A DNA stretch of 64,000 nucleotides, from NCBI GenBank assembly GCA_018716875.1, contig DVJJ01000143.1, positions 1 to 64,000 on the forward strand. Direction: 5' to 3'. Each line of letters opens with the position of its first letter. Positions within the stretch are counted from its first letter, which is position 1. Below the pieces are notes generated by a model that had not been told where the DNA came from, did no database searches, and saw only the letters and a program-made list of their open reading frames with translations. The translations under genes were made by a program, and so were the position numbers. Shown one piece after another: positions 57,661 to 64,000 of this stretch. The stretch comes from Candidatus Avoscillospira avistercoris. Its GTDB lineage: Bacteria; Bacillota; Clostridia; Oscillospirales; Oscillospiraceae.

Positions 57661-58872
57661 TTATGCCCGGTCCAAAATCTGGCCGATCATGGTGTCCACC
57701 ATCATCAGCATTCTGGGCAGATGGAACGGACCTTTAAACGTGGAGCCCTTGGCGGCAGGCATGGTGGGCTTGCCGTCGCGGCGCAGATAACCGTACCACT
57801 CACCGAATTCGTCGTCGGCAAAGTACGTCTTGCAGTAGTCCAGGGTCTTGTTGAACCACTCCAGATACTCCTCACAGCCGGTGTCGCGGTAGAGCATCAT
57901 GGAGGCAATCAAAATCTCATTATGAGGCCACCACAGCTTCATGTCATGCTCATAGGACTCAGGCGGATTGCCCAGGCAGTCGATAAAGTACAGCAGTCCG
58001 CCGTACTCCTTATCCCAACCGGCGTTGATGGCCAGGTCAAAAATCTTCCGGGCCGTGTTGAACTGCTCCTGGTTGCCGGTGCGGTTGGCGTCCTCCATAA
58101 GGAACCAGGCGCACTCGATATCGTGGCCGGGGTTGACCACACGGCCCTCGGTGACCTCGCCGCGGAATTCGCCATTGGGACCCACGTTCTCCAGGGTGCA
58201 GCCCAGTTCCGGCTTGAAGTGATACTGGAAGATCTCCTCCACGCACTTGGCAGCTCTTTCATTATAAAGGGCCTCCTGCTCCGGGTCCACACGGCGCAGG
58301 ACGGAGGTGATATTCAGATAGATCATGGGATTGGCCAGACCGCGGCCGCTGCGGGTCTCGGGAATGGTCTTGGGACCCAGGCCCGTGGGGTCCTGGATAA
58401 GGCCCTGGTTCAGCTTCCAGATCAGATCATATGCCGCTTTTGCCCGCTCCAGACAGATCTTGTCGCCGGTAACGCCGTAATACTCCGCGTTGGCAATGGC
58501 GTAAAAGCCCTCGGAGAAGCAGTACCGGCGCTGACGCAGGGGCTTGCCGTCGCCGGTGACGGTGAAGTACATGCGGTTACCGGCGGCACGGTTGATGCAG
58601 AACTTCTCCAGGAAGTCCAGGCAGCTCTTACTGGCGGCCAGCCATTCCTCCTTAACGCCGTAGGTGGCGCAGAGGGCAGCAAAGGTCCAGGCGCAGCGGC
58701 CCTGCATCCACACGCTCTTGTCGGTGGAATAGATCTTGCCCTCCCGGTCCAGACAGGTGTAGACGCCGCCATTGACGGGGTCCATGCCGTGCTTGAGCCA
58801 GAAATTCACGCTCTTGTCCAGCTGTTCCCGGACCCATACGCGATGTTCCGTCAACAATTCCTTGGTATTCAT
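57661..58872 (-). CDS. N-acylglucosamine 2-epimerase (AGE family)
   Basis: A 403-aa (alpha/alpha)6-barrel epimerase that should interconvert ManNAc and GlcNAc. Typical AGE residues are VWMQGRCAWTFA, CFSEGFYAIANAEYYG, VNPGHDIECAWFLME (catalytic His), LWWPHNEILIASMM with the second His, and YGYLRRDGKP. ATG 58872 with AAAAGGAG is used. This type, rather than the short NanE acting on the 6-phosphate, is found in Bacteroides-like pathways where the free sugar is epimerised before phosphorylation. It is controlled from a bidirectional promoter region with the kinase. Confidence 0.92.
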   Translation of the reverse strand: MNTKELLTEHRVWVREQLDKSVNFWLKHGMDPVNGGVYTCLDREGKIYSTDKSVWMQGRCAWTFAALCATYGVKEEWLAASKSCLDFLEKFCINRAAGNRMYFTVTGDGKPLRQRRYCFSEGFYAIANAEYYGVTGDKICLERAKAAYDLIWKLNQGLIQDPTGLGPKTIPETRSGRGLANPMIYLNITSVLRRVDPEQEALYNERAAKCVEEIFQYHFKPELGCTLENVGPNGEFRGEVTEGRVVNPGHDIECAWFLMEDANRTGNQEQFNTARKIFDLAINAGWDKEYGGLLYFIDCLGNPPESYEHDMKLWWPHNEILIASMMLYRDTGCEEYLEWFNKTLDYCKTYFADDEFGEWYGYLRRDGKPTMPAAKGSTFKGPFHLPRMLMMVDTMIGQILDRA

Positions 58873-58940
58873 GGGTATGTAACTCCTTTTCACTCCAAAA
58901 AACTCCAGGCGGCCCCCATGGCCGTCGTATTGGTGCATTC

Positions 58941-58969
58941 ATTTTACCACTGTCGAAAGATTTTTTCAA
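58941..58969 (-). promoter_or_regulatory. Promoter of the epimerase gene
   Basis: Minus-strand TTGAAA, 17-nt spacer, TAAAAT. Confidence 0.65.
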
Positions 58970-58983
58970 CAAATATTATTTTA

Positions 58984-58998
58984 TGAAAATTATATTCT
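58984..58998. promoter_or_regulatory. RpiR-type operator 3, shared by divergent promoters
   Basis: TGAAAATTATATTCT, identical to operator 1 in its first ten bases. Its centre is about 51 bp upstream of the kinase start site and about 56 bp upstream of that of the epimerase. Confidence 0.5.
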
Positions 58999-59006
58999 GT
59001 TTTGTA

Positions 59007-59035
59007 GTGACAAATTGGAAAGAACATGGTATACT
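59007..59035 (+). promoter_or_regulatory. Promoter of the sugar kinase gene
   Basis: Plus-strand GTGACA, 17-nt spacer, TATACT. Confidence 0.65.
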
Positions 59036-59153
59036 ACCGTAGAAACCAAGGGCTTTTTGTCCCCCGCACATACATTCTGCTGCTTTATTCCGGCAGAATT
59101 GGCGGGTTTTCCGACAGCCTAGGGCTTTTTCCATGATATGGAGGTTTTACACT

Positions 59154-60527
59154 ATGAATTGCTATGGTATTGAAGTCGCTCCGCGCCACATTCCGGCGCT
59201 GGACCCCAACTATGCGCCCCTGGGGCTGTTCAACCGGGCCTTTCTGAAAACGGCCCGCAAGCCCCTGGGCCTGGCGGTGGAGCGTTCCAACGGTCAGGTG
59301 GCCGTCTGTGAGACGTTTATCCACGGTACGCCGGATATGGCAGAGGCCGACCGTTATTATGTGGACCGGCTGGTGAAGACGCTGCTTTGGATGAAGGGCG
59401 GCTTCCGGGTGTACGTCCGCGGCGACGAGACCGTTTATGAGACGCTGAAAGCAGCCTATACCGCTGAGGGTTCCCGCGCCTTTGACGCCGACTTTATGGC
59501 CCGTGTCTATGAGCGTCCCTTTGAAGTCGTTTCCTGTGAGACGCTGCCGGAGGAGAAGAACAATCCCCAGGCCATTGGCCGCCATCTGAACGGCTGCCGC
59601 ATCGGCTTCGACGCCGGCGGCTCCGACCGCAAGGTGTCCGCCGTCATCGACGGCGAGAGCGTCTACTCTGAGGAAGTGGTCTGGTTCCCCAAGACCACCG
59701 CGGACCCCGACTACCATTACCAGGGCATTGTGGACGCCATGAAGTCCGCCGCCGCCCACATGCCCCGCGTGGACGCCATCGGCGTTTCCTCCGCCGGTGT
59801 GTACATTGACAACCGCACCATGGTGGCTTCCCTGTTCCTGAAAGTGCCCCAGGACCTGTTCGACGCCAAGGTGAAGGATATCTACCTGCGGGCCGCCAAG
59901 GAGTTCGGCGACGTGCCCATCGCCGTGGCCAACGACGGCGATGTAACGGCCCTGGCCGGCGCCATGAGCCTGGAGGATAACAATGTGCTGGGCATCGCCA
60001 TGGGTACCAGCGAAGCCGTTGGTTATGTAGACAGCCACGGCAACATCACCGGCTGGCTCAACGAACTGGCCTTCGTGCCTGTGGACGCCAACCCCGCCGC
60101 CATGGAGGATGAATGGTCTGGCGACATCGGCTGCGGCGTCAAGTACTTCTCCCAGGACGGCATTATCAAGCTGGCCCCCGCTGCCGGTATTGAGTTGGAC
60201 GAGAGCCTGTCCCCCGCTGAGAAGCTGAAAGTGGTTCAGGGTCTTATGGAGGAGGGCGACAAGCGCGCCGCCGCCGTCTACGAGTCCATCGGCGTGTATC
60301 TGGCCCATGCCCTTTCTTATTATTATGAATTGTACGGCTACAAGTACGTCCTGCTGCTGGGCCGCGTTATGTCCGGCAAGGGCGGTGACCTGCTGCTGTC
60401 CACCTGCAAGGACGTTCTGGCCGATGAGTATCCCGAAGTCAGCAAGGCCGTGCGCCTGACGCTGCCCGACGAGAAGTTCCGCCGGGTGGGCCAGTCCGCC
60501 GCCGCCGCTTCCCTGCCGGAGCTGTAA
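59154..60527 (+). CDS. N-terminally extended ROK-like amino sugar kinase
   Basis: A 457-aa ASKHA-fold protein. The ROK-like kinase part begins near residue 150 with RIGFDAGGSDRKVSAVIDGE (phosphate-1 loop), continues with IGVSSAGVYIDNR and IAVANDGDVTALAGAM (catalytic Asp), and GIAMGTSEAVGYVD. The first 150 residues are an extension with no recognised domain. The usual ROK zinc motif CxCGxxGCxE is absent (only DIGCGVKYF appears). By context it phosphorylates GlcNAc or ManNAc. ATG 59154 has GGAGG upstream; the next gene starts 3 bp after its stop. Confidence 0.8.
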   Translation: MNCYGIEVAPRHIPALDPNYAPLGLFNRAFLKTARKPLGLAVERSNGQVAVCETFIHGTPDMAEADRYYVDRLVKTLLWMKGGFRVYVRGDETVYETLKAAYTAEGSRAFDADFMARVYERPFEVVSCETLPEEKNNPQAIGRHLNGCRIGFDAGGSDRKVSAVIDGESVYSEEVVWFPKTTADPDYHYQGIVDAMKSAAAHMPRVDAIGVSSAGVYIDNRTMVASLFLKVPQDLFDAKVKDIYLRAAKEFGDVPIAVANDGDVTALAGAMSLEDNNVLGIAMGTSEAVGYVDSHGNITGWLNELAFVPVDANPAAMEDEWSGDIGCGVKYFSQDGIIKLAPAAGIELDESLSPAEKLKVVQGLMEEGDKRAAAVYESIGVYLAHALSYYYELYGYKYVLLLGRVMSGKGGDLLLSTCKDVLADEYPEVSKAVRLTLPDEKFRRVGQSAAAASLPEL

Positions 60528-60530
60528 GCC

Positions 60531-61169
60531 ATGGCCTCCCTCTTTGATCCGGAGCGGCCCCTCTGGCGGGGGTTGGGAACGCTGGCCGATGTGCTGGTCC
60601 TCAGCGCCATGTGGTTCACCGCTTCCCTGCCCTTGTTTACCCTGGGCGCATCCACCACGGCCCTCTATGACGTCGTCTCCCACTGTCTGCGGGGCGGCGA
60701 CTCGGGTCCATGGCGGCGATTTCTCCGGACCTTTCGGCGGGAGCTGCTTCCCTCCAGTCTTTTGACGGTGGTCTTCGGCTTCCTGCTGGTTCTGCTGTAC
60801 CGGGGCCTTGCCCTGCTGTGGCGGGGACAGGTGGCCGGAATATCCGGCGCGCCGGTGATGCTGGCCGCCTACGCCGTAGCCCTGGTTATCCCCACGGGGA
60901 TGTTTCTGTGGATGTGGCCCCTGCTGTCCCGGTTCACCTTTACGCCTTTGGCCCTGGTGAAGACAGCCCTCCAGTTCACCTTTGCCCATCTGGTGGGCAC
61001 GGTGATTCTGGTGGTTGTAACCCTTTTTTCCGTGCTGGTGACGGCATGGCTCCTCTTTCCCATGCTGTTTCTTCCCTGTCTGACGGCCTTGGTGTGGACC
61101 GTGCCCGTGGAACGGGCCTTTCGCCGCCATCTGCCAGCAGAGGACCAGGACAATCACGAAAGCAATTGA
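60531..61169 (+). CDS. YesL-family (DUF624) membrane protein
   Basis: A 212-aa membrane protein with about five helices (LADVLVLSAMWFTASLPLFTLG, LLPSSLLTVVFGFLLVLLY, APVMLAAYAVALVIPTGMFLWM, LVGTVILVVVTLFSVLVTAWLLF). The opening GASTTALYDVV and later LPCLTALVWTVPVERAF are typical of DUF624/YesL, which is associated with CUT1 sugar importers though of unknown function. It starts 3 bp after the kinase and ends at a terminator. Confidence 0.85.
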   Translation: MASLFDPERPLWRGLGTLADVLVLSAMWFTASLPLFTLGASTTALYDVVSHCLRGGDSGPWRRFLRTFRRELLPSSLLTVVFGFLLVLLYRGLALLWRGQVAGISGAPVMLAAYAVALVIPTGMFLWMWPLLSRFTFTPLALVKTALQFTFAHLVGTVILVVVTLFSVLVTAWLLFPMLFLPCLTALVWTVPVERAFRRHLPAEDQDNHESN

Positions 61170-61172
61170 GAC

Positions 61173-61214
61173 AAAACCCGTGTGCGCCCCTGTGGGCTCA
61201 CACGGGTTTTTGCA
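61173..61214 (+). terminator. Terminator of the kinase-yesL unit
   Basis: AAAACCCGTGTG and CACACGGGTTTT around 14 nt, followed by T. Confidence 0.85.
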
Positions 61215-61241
61215 TAGATGGCAGCCCCTTCGCAAAAGAAA

Positions 61242-61266
61242 CCGCCGCCGGAGATTCCGGCGGCGG
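61242..61266 (-). terminator. Terminator of the second phosphofructokinase gene
   Basis: CCGCCGCCGGA and TCCGGCGGCGG with a 3-nt loop; the minus strand continues TTTCTTTTG. Confidence 0.75.
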
Positions 61267-61285
61267 CTCGTTGTACCAAATAAAA

Positions 61286-62524
61286 TTACTTGGCAAAGAC
61301 CTTCTTCAGGTTGCAGAAACGGGGCAGACCGTCCTCCTTGACCATGGGGGTCTCACCCTGGATCAGAGGCAGGCAGTAGTTGATGAAGTCCTCGGTGACA
61401 TAGTTGCCCTCGGCGTTGATCCACTCCTTGGGGAACTTCTTCTCAAAGTTGGCCACCTTGTCCAGATCGAACAGCTTGGTCTTGCAGGTGTAGCCGTTGG
61501 TACGGTCACACTCGAAGCCCACCATCTTGCCGGTCTCACCAGCCACAGCGGCCTCAACAGCGGTCTTGCCAGAGTTGAAGGACTCCTGGATGTCGTTGCC
61601 GGAAGCGCAGTGGGCGGCGCAGCGCTGCAGCAGGCTCAGCTCGATACCGCGGACCTTGGCGCCGGTCTTCTCCTTGATGACGTTGGCCAGCAGAGCAGCC
61701 AGACCGCCCAGCTGGGCATGGCCGAAGCCATCGGTGCCGGAGGTCTTGGCCTCGGCAACAAAGGTGCCGTCGGCGTAGTGGACGCCCTCGGAGACAGCCA
61801 CAATGCAGTTTTTGTTCTTCTCATAGCGGGCGGAGACATCGGCCACGAACTTGTCCATGTCGAAGTCCACCTCGGGCAGGTAGATGAAGTCGGGGCCATC
61901 GCCCTTGATGCCGGCCAGAGCGGCAGCGGCAGTCAGCCAGCCGGCGTGACGGCCCATGCACTCGATGATGGTGACCATGCCGGTGTCATAGACGTGGGCA
62001 TCGCGGCTGACCTCCATAAAGGAAGTGGCGATATACTTGGCGGCGGAGGAGAAGCCGGGGCAGTGGTCGGTGCCGAACAGGTCGTTGTCGATGGTCTTGG
62101 GCACACCCATCACGCGGCACTCATAGCCAACCTTGGCCATGTAGCGGGAAACCTTCTCACAGGTATCCATGGAGTCGTTGCCGCCGTTGTAGAAGAAGTA
62201 ACGGATGTTGTACTTCTTGAAGATCTCCAGGATGCGCTTGTAATCGGTCTCATCCTCATCGGGATCAGCGATCTTGTAGCGGCAGGAGCCCAGGGCGGAA
62301 GAGGGGGTGTACAGCAGGCGCTCCAGCTCCGCCGGGTCCTCCTGGTCCATGATCATCAGCTCGTCGTTGAGCACGCCCTTGATGCCGTGGTGGGCGCCGT
62401 AGACGGTGGTGATGTTCTCATTCTCCAGAGCGGTCTTGATGACGCCGTATGCACTGGCGTTGATGACCGAGGAGGGGCCGCCGGACTGGCCGATGACGCA
62501 TGCGCCCTTGAGTACAGTAGACAT
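61286..62524 (-). CDS. Pyrophosphate-type 6-phosphofructokinase
   Basis: A 412-aa phosphofructokinase. Start loop GQSGGPSSVINASAYG, donor motif YNGGNDSMDT (Asp where ATP enzymes have Gly) and PKTIDND, with GRHAGWLTAAAALA binding the sugar phosphate. The GGND/PKTIDND pair is the mark of pyrophosphate-dependent PFKs, so it should be reversible. Codon use is strongly biased, suggesting high expression. It is divergent from the aldolase gene, and together with the neighbouring nan/nag cluster it takes fructose-6-phosphate into glycolysis. Confidence 0.92.
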   Translation of the reverse strand: MSTVLKGACVIGQSGGPSSVINASAYGVIKTALENENITTVYGAHHGIKGVLNDELMIMDQEDPAELERLLYTPSSALGSCRYKIADPDEDETDYKRILEIFKKYNIRYFFYNGGNDSMDTCEKVSRYMAKVGYECRVMGVPKTIDNDLFGTDHCPGFSSAAKYIATSFMEVSRDAHVYDTGMVTIIECMGRHAGWLTAAAALAGIKGDGPDFIYLPEVDFDMDKFVADVSARYEKNKNCIVAVSEGVHYADGTFVAEAKTSGTDGFGHAQLGGLAALLANVIKEKTGAKVRGIELSLLQRCAAHCASGNDIQESFNSGKTAVEAAVAGETGKMVGFECDRTNGYTCKTKLFDLDKVANFEKKFPKEWINAEGNYVTEDFINYCLPLIQGETPMVKEDGLPRFCNLKKVFAK

Positions 62525-62546
62525 AATAATGTTACCTCCTAAATTC

Positions 62547-62566
62547 TTTCACAGTTGGCTGTGAAA
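62547..62566. promoter_or_regulatory. 8-bp dyad in the phosphofructokinase leader
   Basis: TTTCACAG, 4-nt spacer, CTGTGAAA, just after the probable transcription start and before the ribosome site. Candidate operator or translational control site. Confidence 0.5.
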
Positions 62567-62589
62567 ATTACACAAATCTTGACAGATAT

Positions 62590-62618
62590 ACTATAGCACA
62601 TCGTCTGAGAATTGTAAA
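62590..62618 (-). promoter_or_regulatory. Promoter of the second phosphofructokinase gene
   Basis: Minus-strand TTTACA, 17-nt spacer, TATAGT. Confidence 0.65.
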
Positions 62619-62626
62619 TTCATCTA

Positions 62627-62655
62627 TTGCACTTTTCCTCGGATTTTGGTAAAAT
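62627..62655 (+). promoter_or_regulatory. Promoter of the aldolase gene
   Basis: Plus-strand TTGCAC, 17-nt spacer, TAAAAT, 31 bp before the start codon; its -35 box is 8 bp from that of the divergent kinase. Confidence 0.65.
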
Positions 62656-62686
62656 AAACGAAGATTACTAGTAAGGAGTGTTACCA

Positions 62687-63655
62687 ATGCCTCTTGTTAC
62701 AACCACCGAGATGTTTAAGAAGGCTTACGAGGGCGGCTACGCCATCGGCGCTTTCAACGTCAATAACATGGAGATCGTCCAGGGCATCACCGAGGCCTGC
62801 CGCGAGGAGAAGTCTCCCGTCATCCTGCAGGTTTCCAAGGGCGCCCGCGCCTACGCCAACCACACCTATCTGGTGAAGCTGGTGGAGGCCGCTGTTGCCG
62901 AGTGCCCCGAGATTCCCATCGCTCTGCACCTGGACCACGGCCCCGACTTCGAGACCTGCAAGAGCTGCATCGACGGCGGCTTCACCTCCGTCATGATCGA
63001 CGCTTCCTCCATGTCCTTCGAGGACAACATCGCCGTCACCAAGAAGGTCGTTGAGTACGCTCACGATCACGGCGTTGTGGTCGAGGCCGAGCTGGGCACC
63101 CTGGCCGGCATCGAGGACGATGTGAAGGTTGAGGCCCATGCCGCTTCCTACACCCGTCCCGAGGAAGTCGAGGAGTTCGTTGCCAAGACCGGCTGTGACT
63201 CCCTGGCCATCGCCATCGGCACCAGCCACGGCGCTTACAAGTTCACCGCCGCTCAGTGCACCCGCAATGAGCAGGGCATCCTGGTTCCCCCTCCCCTGCG
63301 TTTCGACGTGCTGGAGGAAGTTTCCAAGCGTCTGCCCGGCTTCCCCATCGTGCTGCACGGTTCCTCTTCCGTTCCTCAGAACTATGTGAAGATGATCAAC
63401 GAGAACGGCGGCAAGATGCCCGATGCCGTGGGTATCCCCGAGGAGGAGCTGCGTCACGCTGCTCAGCTGTCCGTCTGCAAGATCAACATTGACTCCGATC
63501 TGCGTCTGGCCATGACCGGCACCATCCGTGCCTTCTTCAACGAGCATCCCGACAAGTTTGATCCCCGCGAGTACCTGAAGCCCGCCCGCGCCAACATCAA
63601 GGATCTGGTTCGCCACAAGCTGGTGAACGTCCTGGGCTGCGCCGGCAAGGCCTAA
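62687..63655 (+). CDS. fba: Class II fructose-bisphosphate aldolase
   Basis: A 322-aa zinc aldolase splitting fructose-1,6-bisphosphate to triose phosphates. Zinc and catalytic residues are visible in IALHLDHGPDFE, EAELGTLAG, IAIGTSHGAYKF and IVLHGSSSVP, and KINIDSDLRLAMT is the phosphate site. ATG 62687 follows AAGGAG. The gene has strongly biased codon use like other highly expressed glycolytic genes. It is divergent from the pyrophosphate-type PFK and monocistronic, with two terminators downstream. Confidence 0.96.
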   Translation: MPLVTTTEMFKKAYEGGYAIGAFNVNNMEIVQGITEACREEKSPVILQVSKGARAYANHTYLVKLVEAAVAECPEIPIALHLDHGPDFETCKSCIDGGFTSVMIDASSMSFEDNIAVTKKVVEYAHDHGVVVEAELGTLAGIEDDVKVEAHAASYTRPEEVEEFVAKTGCDSLAIAIGTSHGAYKFTAAQCTRNEQGILVPPPLRFDVLEEVSKRLPGFPIVLHGSSSVPQNYVKMINENGGKMPDAVGIPEEELRHAAQLSVCKINIDSDLRLAMTGTIRAFFNEHPDKFDPREYLKPARANIKDLVRHKLVNVLGCAGKA

Positions 63656-63669
63656 TTACCCTTTGCATC

Positions 63670-63703
63670 AAACGGGAGTACCGCAGCTGCGGTACTCCCG
63701 TTT
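63670..63703 (+). terminator. 34-bp perfect palindromic terminator after the aldolase
   Basis: AAACGGGAGTACCGCAG and its complement with no loop bases beyond the centre; ends in TTT. Confidence 0.8.
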
Positions 63704-63753
63704 CGTGCGTATTAGGGATGTTGCTTTCATATCTGATGCCGCCCGCAACGCCG

Positions 63754-63790
63754 AACGCCCCGGATTCCGCAGAATCCGGGGCGTTTTTTT
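63754..63790. terminator. Second terminator, serving the convergent minus-strand gene
   Basis: AACGCCCCGGATTC and its complement around CGCA, followed by TTTTTT on the plus strand and AT-rich on the minus strand. Confidence 0.8.
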
Positions 63791-63799
63791 CTTTGGTTA

Positions 63800-64000
63800 T
63801 CAATCGAGGACCGGGATAGCCGACAGAATCGAAAATCCCTTTTCCCGCAGTTCATCCAACTTGGCCTTGGACACAGGGCCCGTCACATAGGCGCCGTTCT
63901 GGCCGGGCACGGCTTCCACCGGACCCAGGGCAGCCGCCACAGCGCCCGCCGCCGCTTCGGTGCGGACCAGCCACCGCAGCTCCAAGGATTCAAAGGGCAC
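63800..64000 (-). CDS. C-terminal part of a gene continuing past the window
   Basis: The last 66 codons of a minus-strand frame that stays open to the window edge, ending VSKAKLDELREKGFSILSAI then PVLD. The alternation ELRWLVRTEAAAGAVAAAL and GPVEAVPGQNGAYVTGPV looks like an ACT-type regulatory tail, as found at the end of homoserine dehydrogenase or aspartokinase in related bacteria, but this is a guess. Terminator at 63754-63790 lies just downstream. Confidence 0.5.
   Translation of the reverse strand: MPFESLELRWLVRTEAAAGAVAAALGPVEAVPGQNGAYVTGPVSKAKLDELREKGFSILSAIPVLD

Noticed and set aside
1-64000. CRISPR arrays, tRNA or rRNA genes
   Set aside because: No regularly spaced repeats, no tRNA cloverleaf motifs and no rRNA-like sequence were seen on reading both strands.

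Overview
The window looks like chromosome of an anaerobic, spore-forming, GC-rich gut Clostridium relative, probably Oscillospiraceae (Flavonifractor/Lawsonibacter/Oscillibacter-like). This is an inference from gene content and codon bias. The evidence is [FeFe]-hydrogenase maturation genes, a spore-protein (SASP) fragment, clostridial fabK-type fatty acid synthesis, host-glycan (sialic acid, fucose, amino sugar) catabolism and consensus sigma-A promoters. No rRNA, tRNA or CRISPR array is visible.

Layout. 0-2.6 kb is the right end of a mobile element: a truncated tyrosine integrase, a small ORF and an intact large serine recombinase, abutting the 3' half of an alpha/beta SASP gene. 2.7-6.7 kb (minus) is hydF-hydG-hydE plus a TM1266-type regulator, divergent from an ASKHA-domain protein (7-8.5 kb). 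8.6-10.7 kb has two GNAT acetyltransferases and a phosphofructokinase. 10.8-16.5 kb (minus) is a SAM methyltransferase followed by a five-gene NikABCDE/Opp-type ABC importer. 16.6-18.9 kb is a divergent phosphoribosyltransferase/purine permease pair. 19.1-21.3 kb is a decayed GltS-like transporter plus a frameshifted M20 amidohydrolase. 21.4-22.9 kb is rpe and a DUF975 membrane protein behind a structured leader. 23.1-27.4 kb is xpaC-telA-TPM and a MocR regulator that lacks its PLP lysine. 27.4-33.5 kb is a fucose/arabinose-type locus (fucU, fucI, LacI regulator, divergent SDR and PHP proteins).

33.5-43.0 kb (minus) is one long fatty-acid operon: acpP-accB-accC-accD-accA-fabH-fabK-fabD-fabG-fabF-fabZ-marR. 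43.4-44.1 kb is an unknown protein behind a sigma-D (flagellar-type) promoter match, next to a 0.88-kb repeat-rich non-coding stretch. 45-49 kb (minus) is a ribose-type operon that has lost rbsA and the start of rbsC. 49.2-50.1 kb is a YitT protein.

50.2-61.2 kb is a sialic acid/amino sugar regulon. A sugar ABC importer, nanA, nagB and nagA form one minus-strand transcript; an RpiR regulator, an AGE-family epimerase and a divergent N-terminally extended sugar kinase plus a YesL protein complete it. Three similar dyads near position -50 of three promoters suggest one regulator controls it. The carbon would leave as fructose-6-phosphate, and the next genes are a PPi-type phosphofructokinase and class II aldolase (61.3-63.7 kb). 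The window ends inside a minus-strand gene of uncertain identity.

At least four genes are visibly damaged (integrase, SASP, GltS/M20 pair, rbsC). Many large ORFs in the track are antisense shadows of these genes and were left out. All coordinates of starts were re-chosen by ribosome binding site and family alignment from memory; no database search was run.
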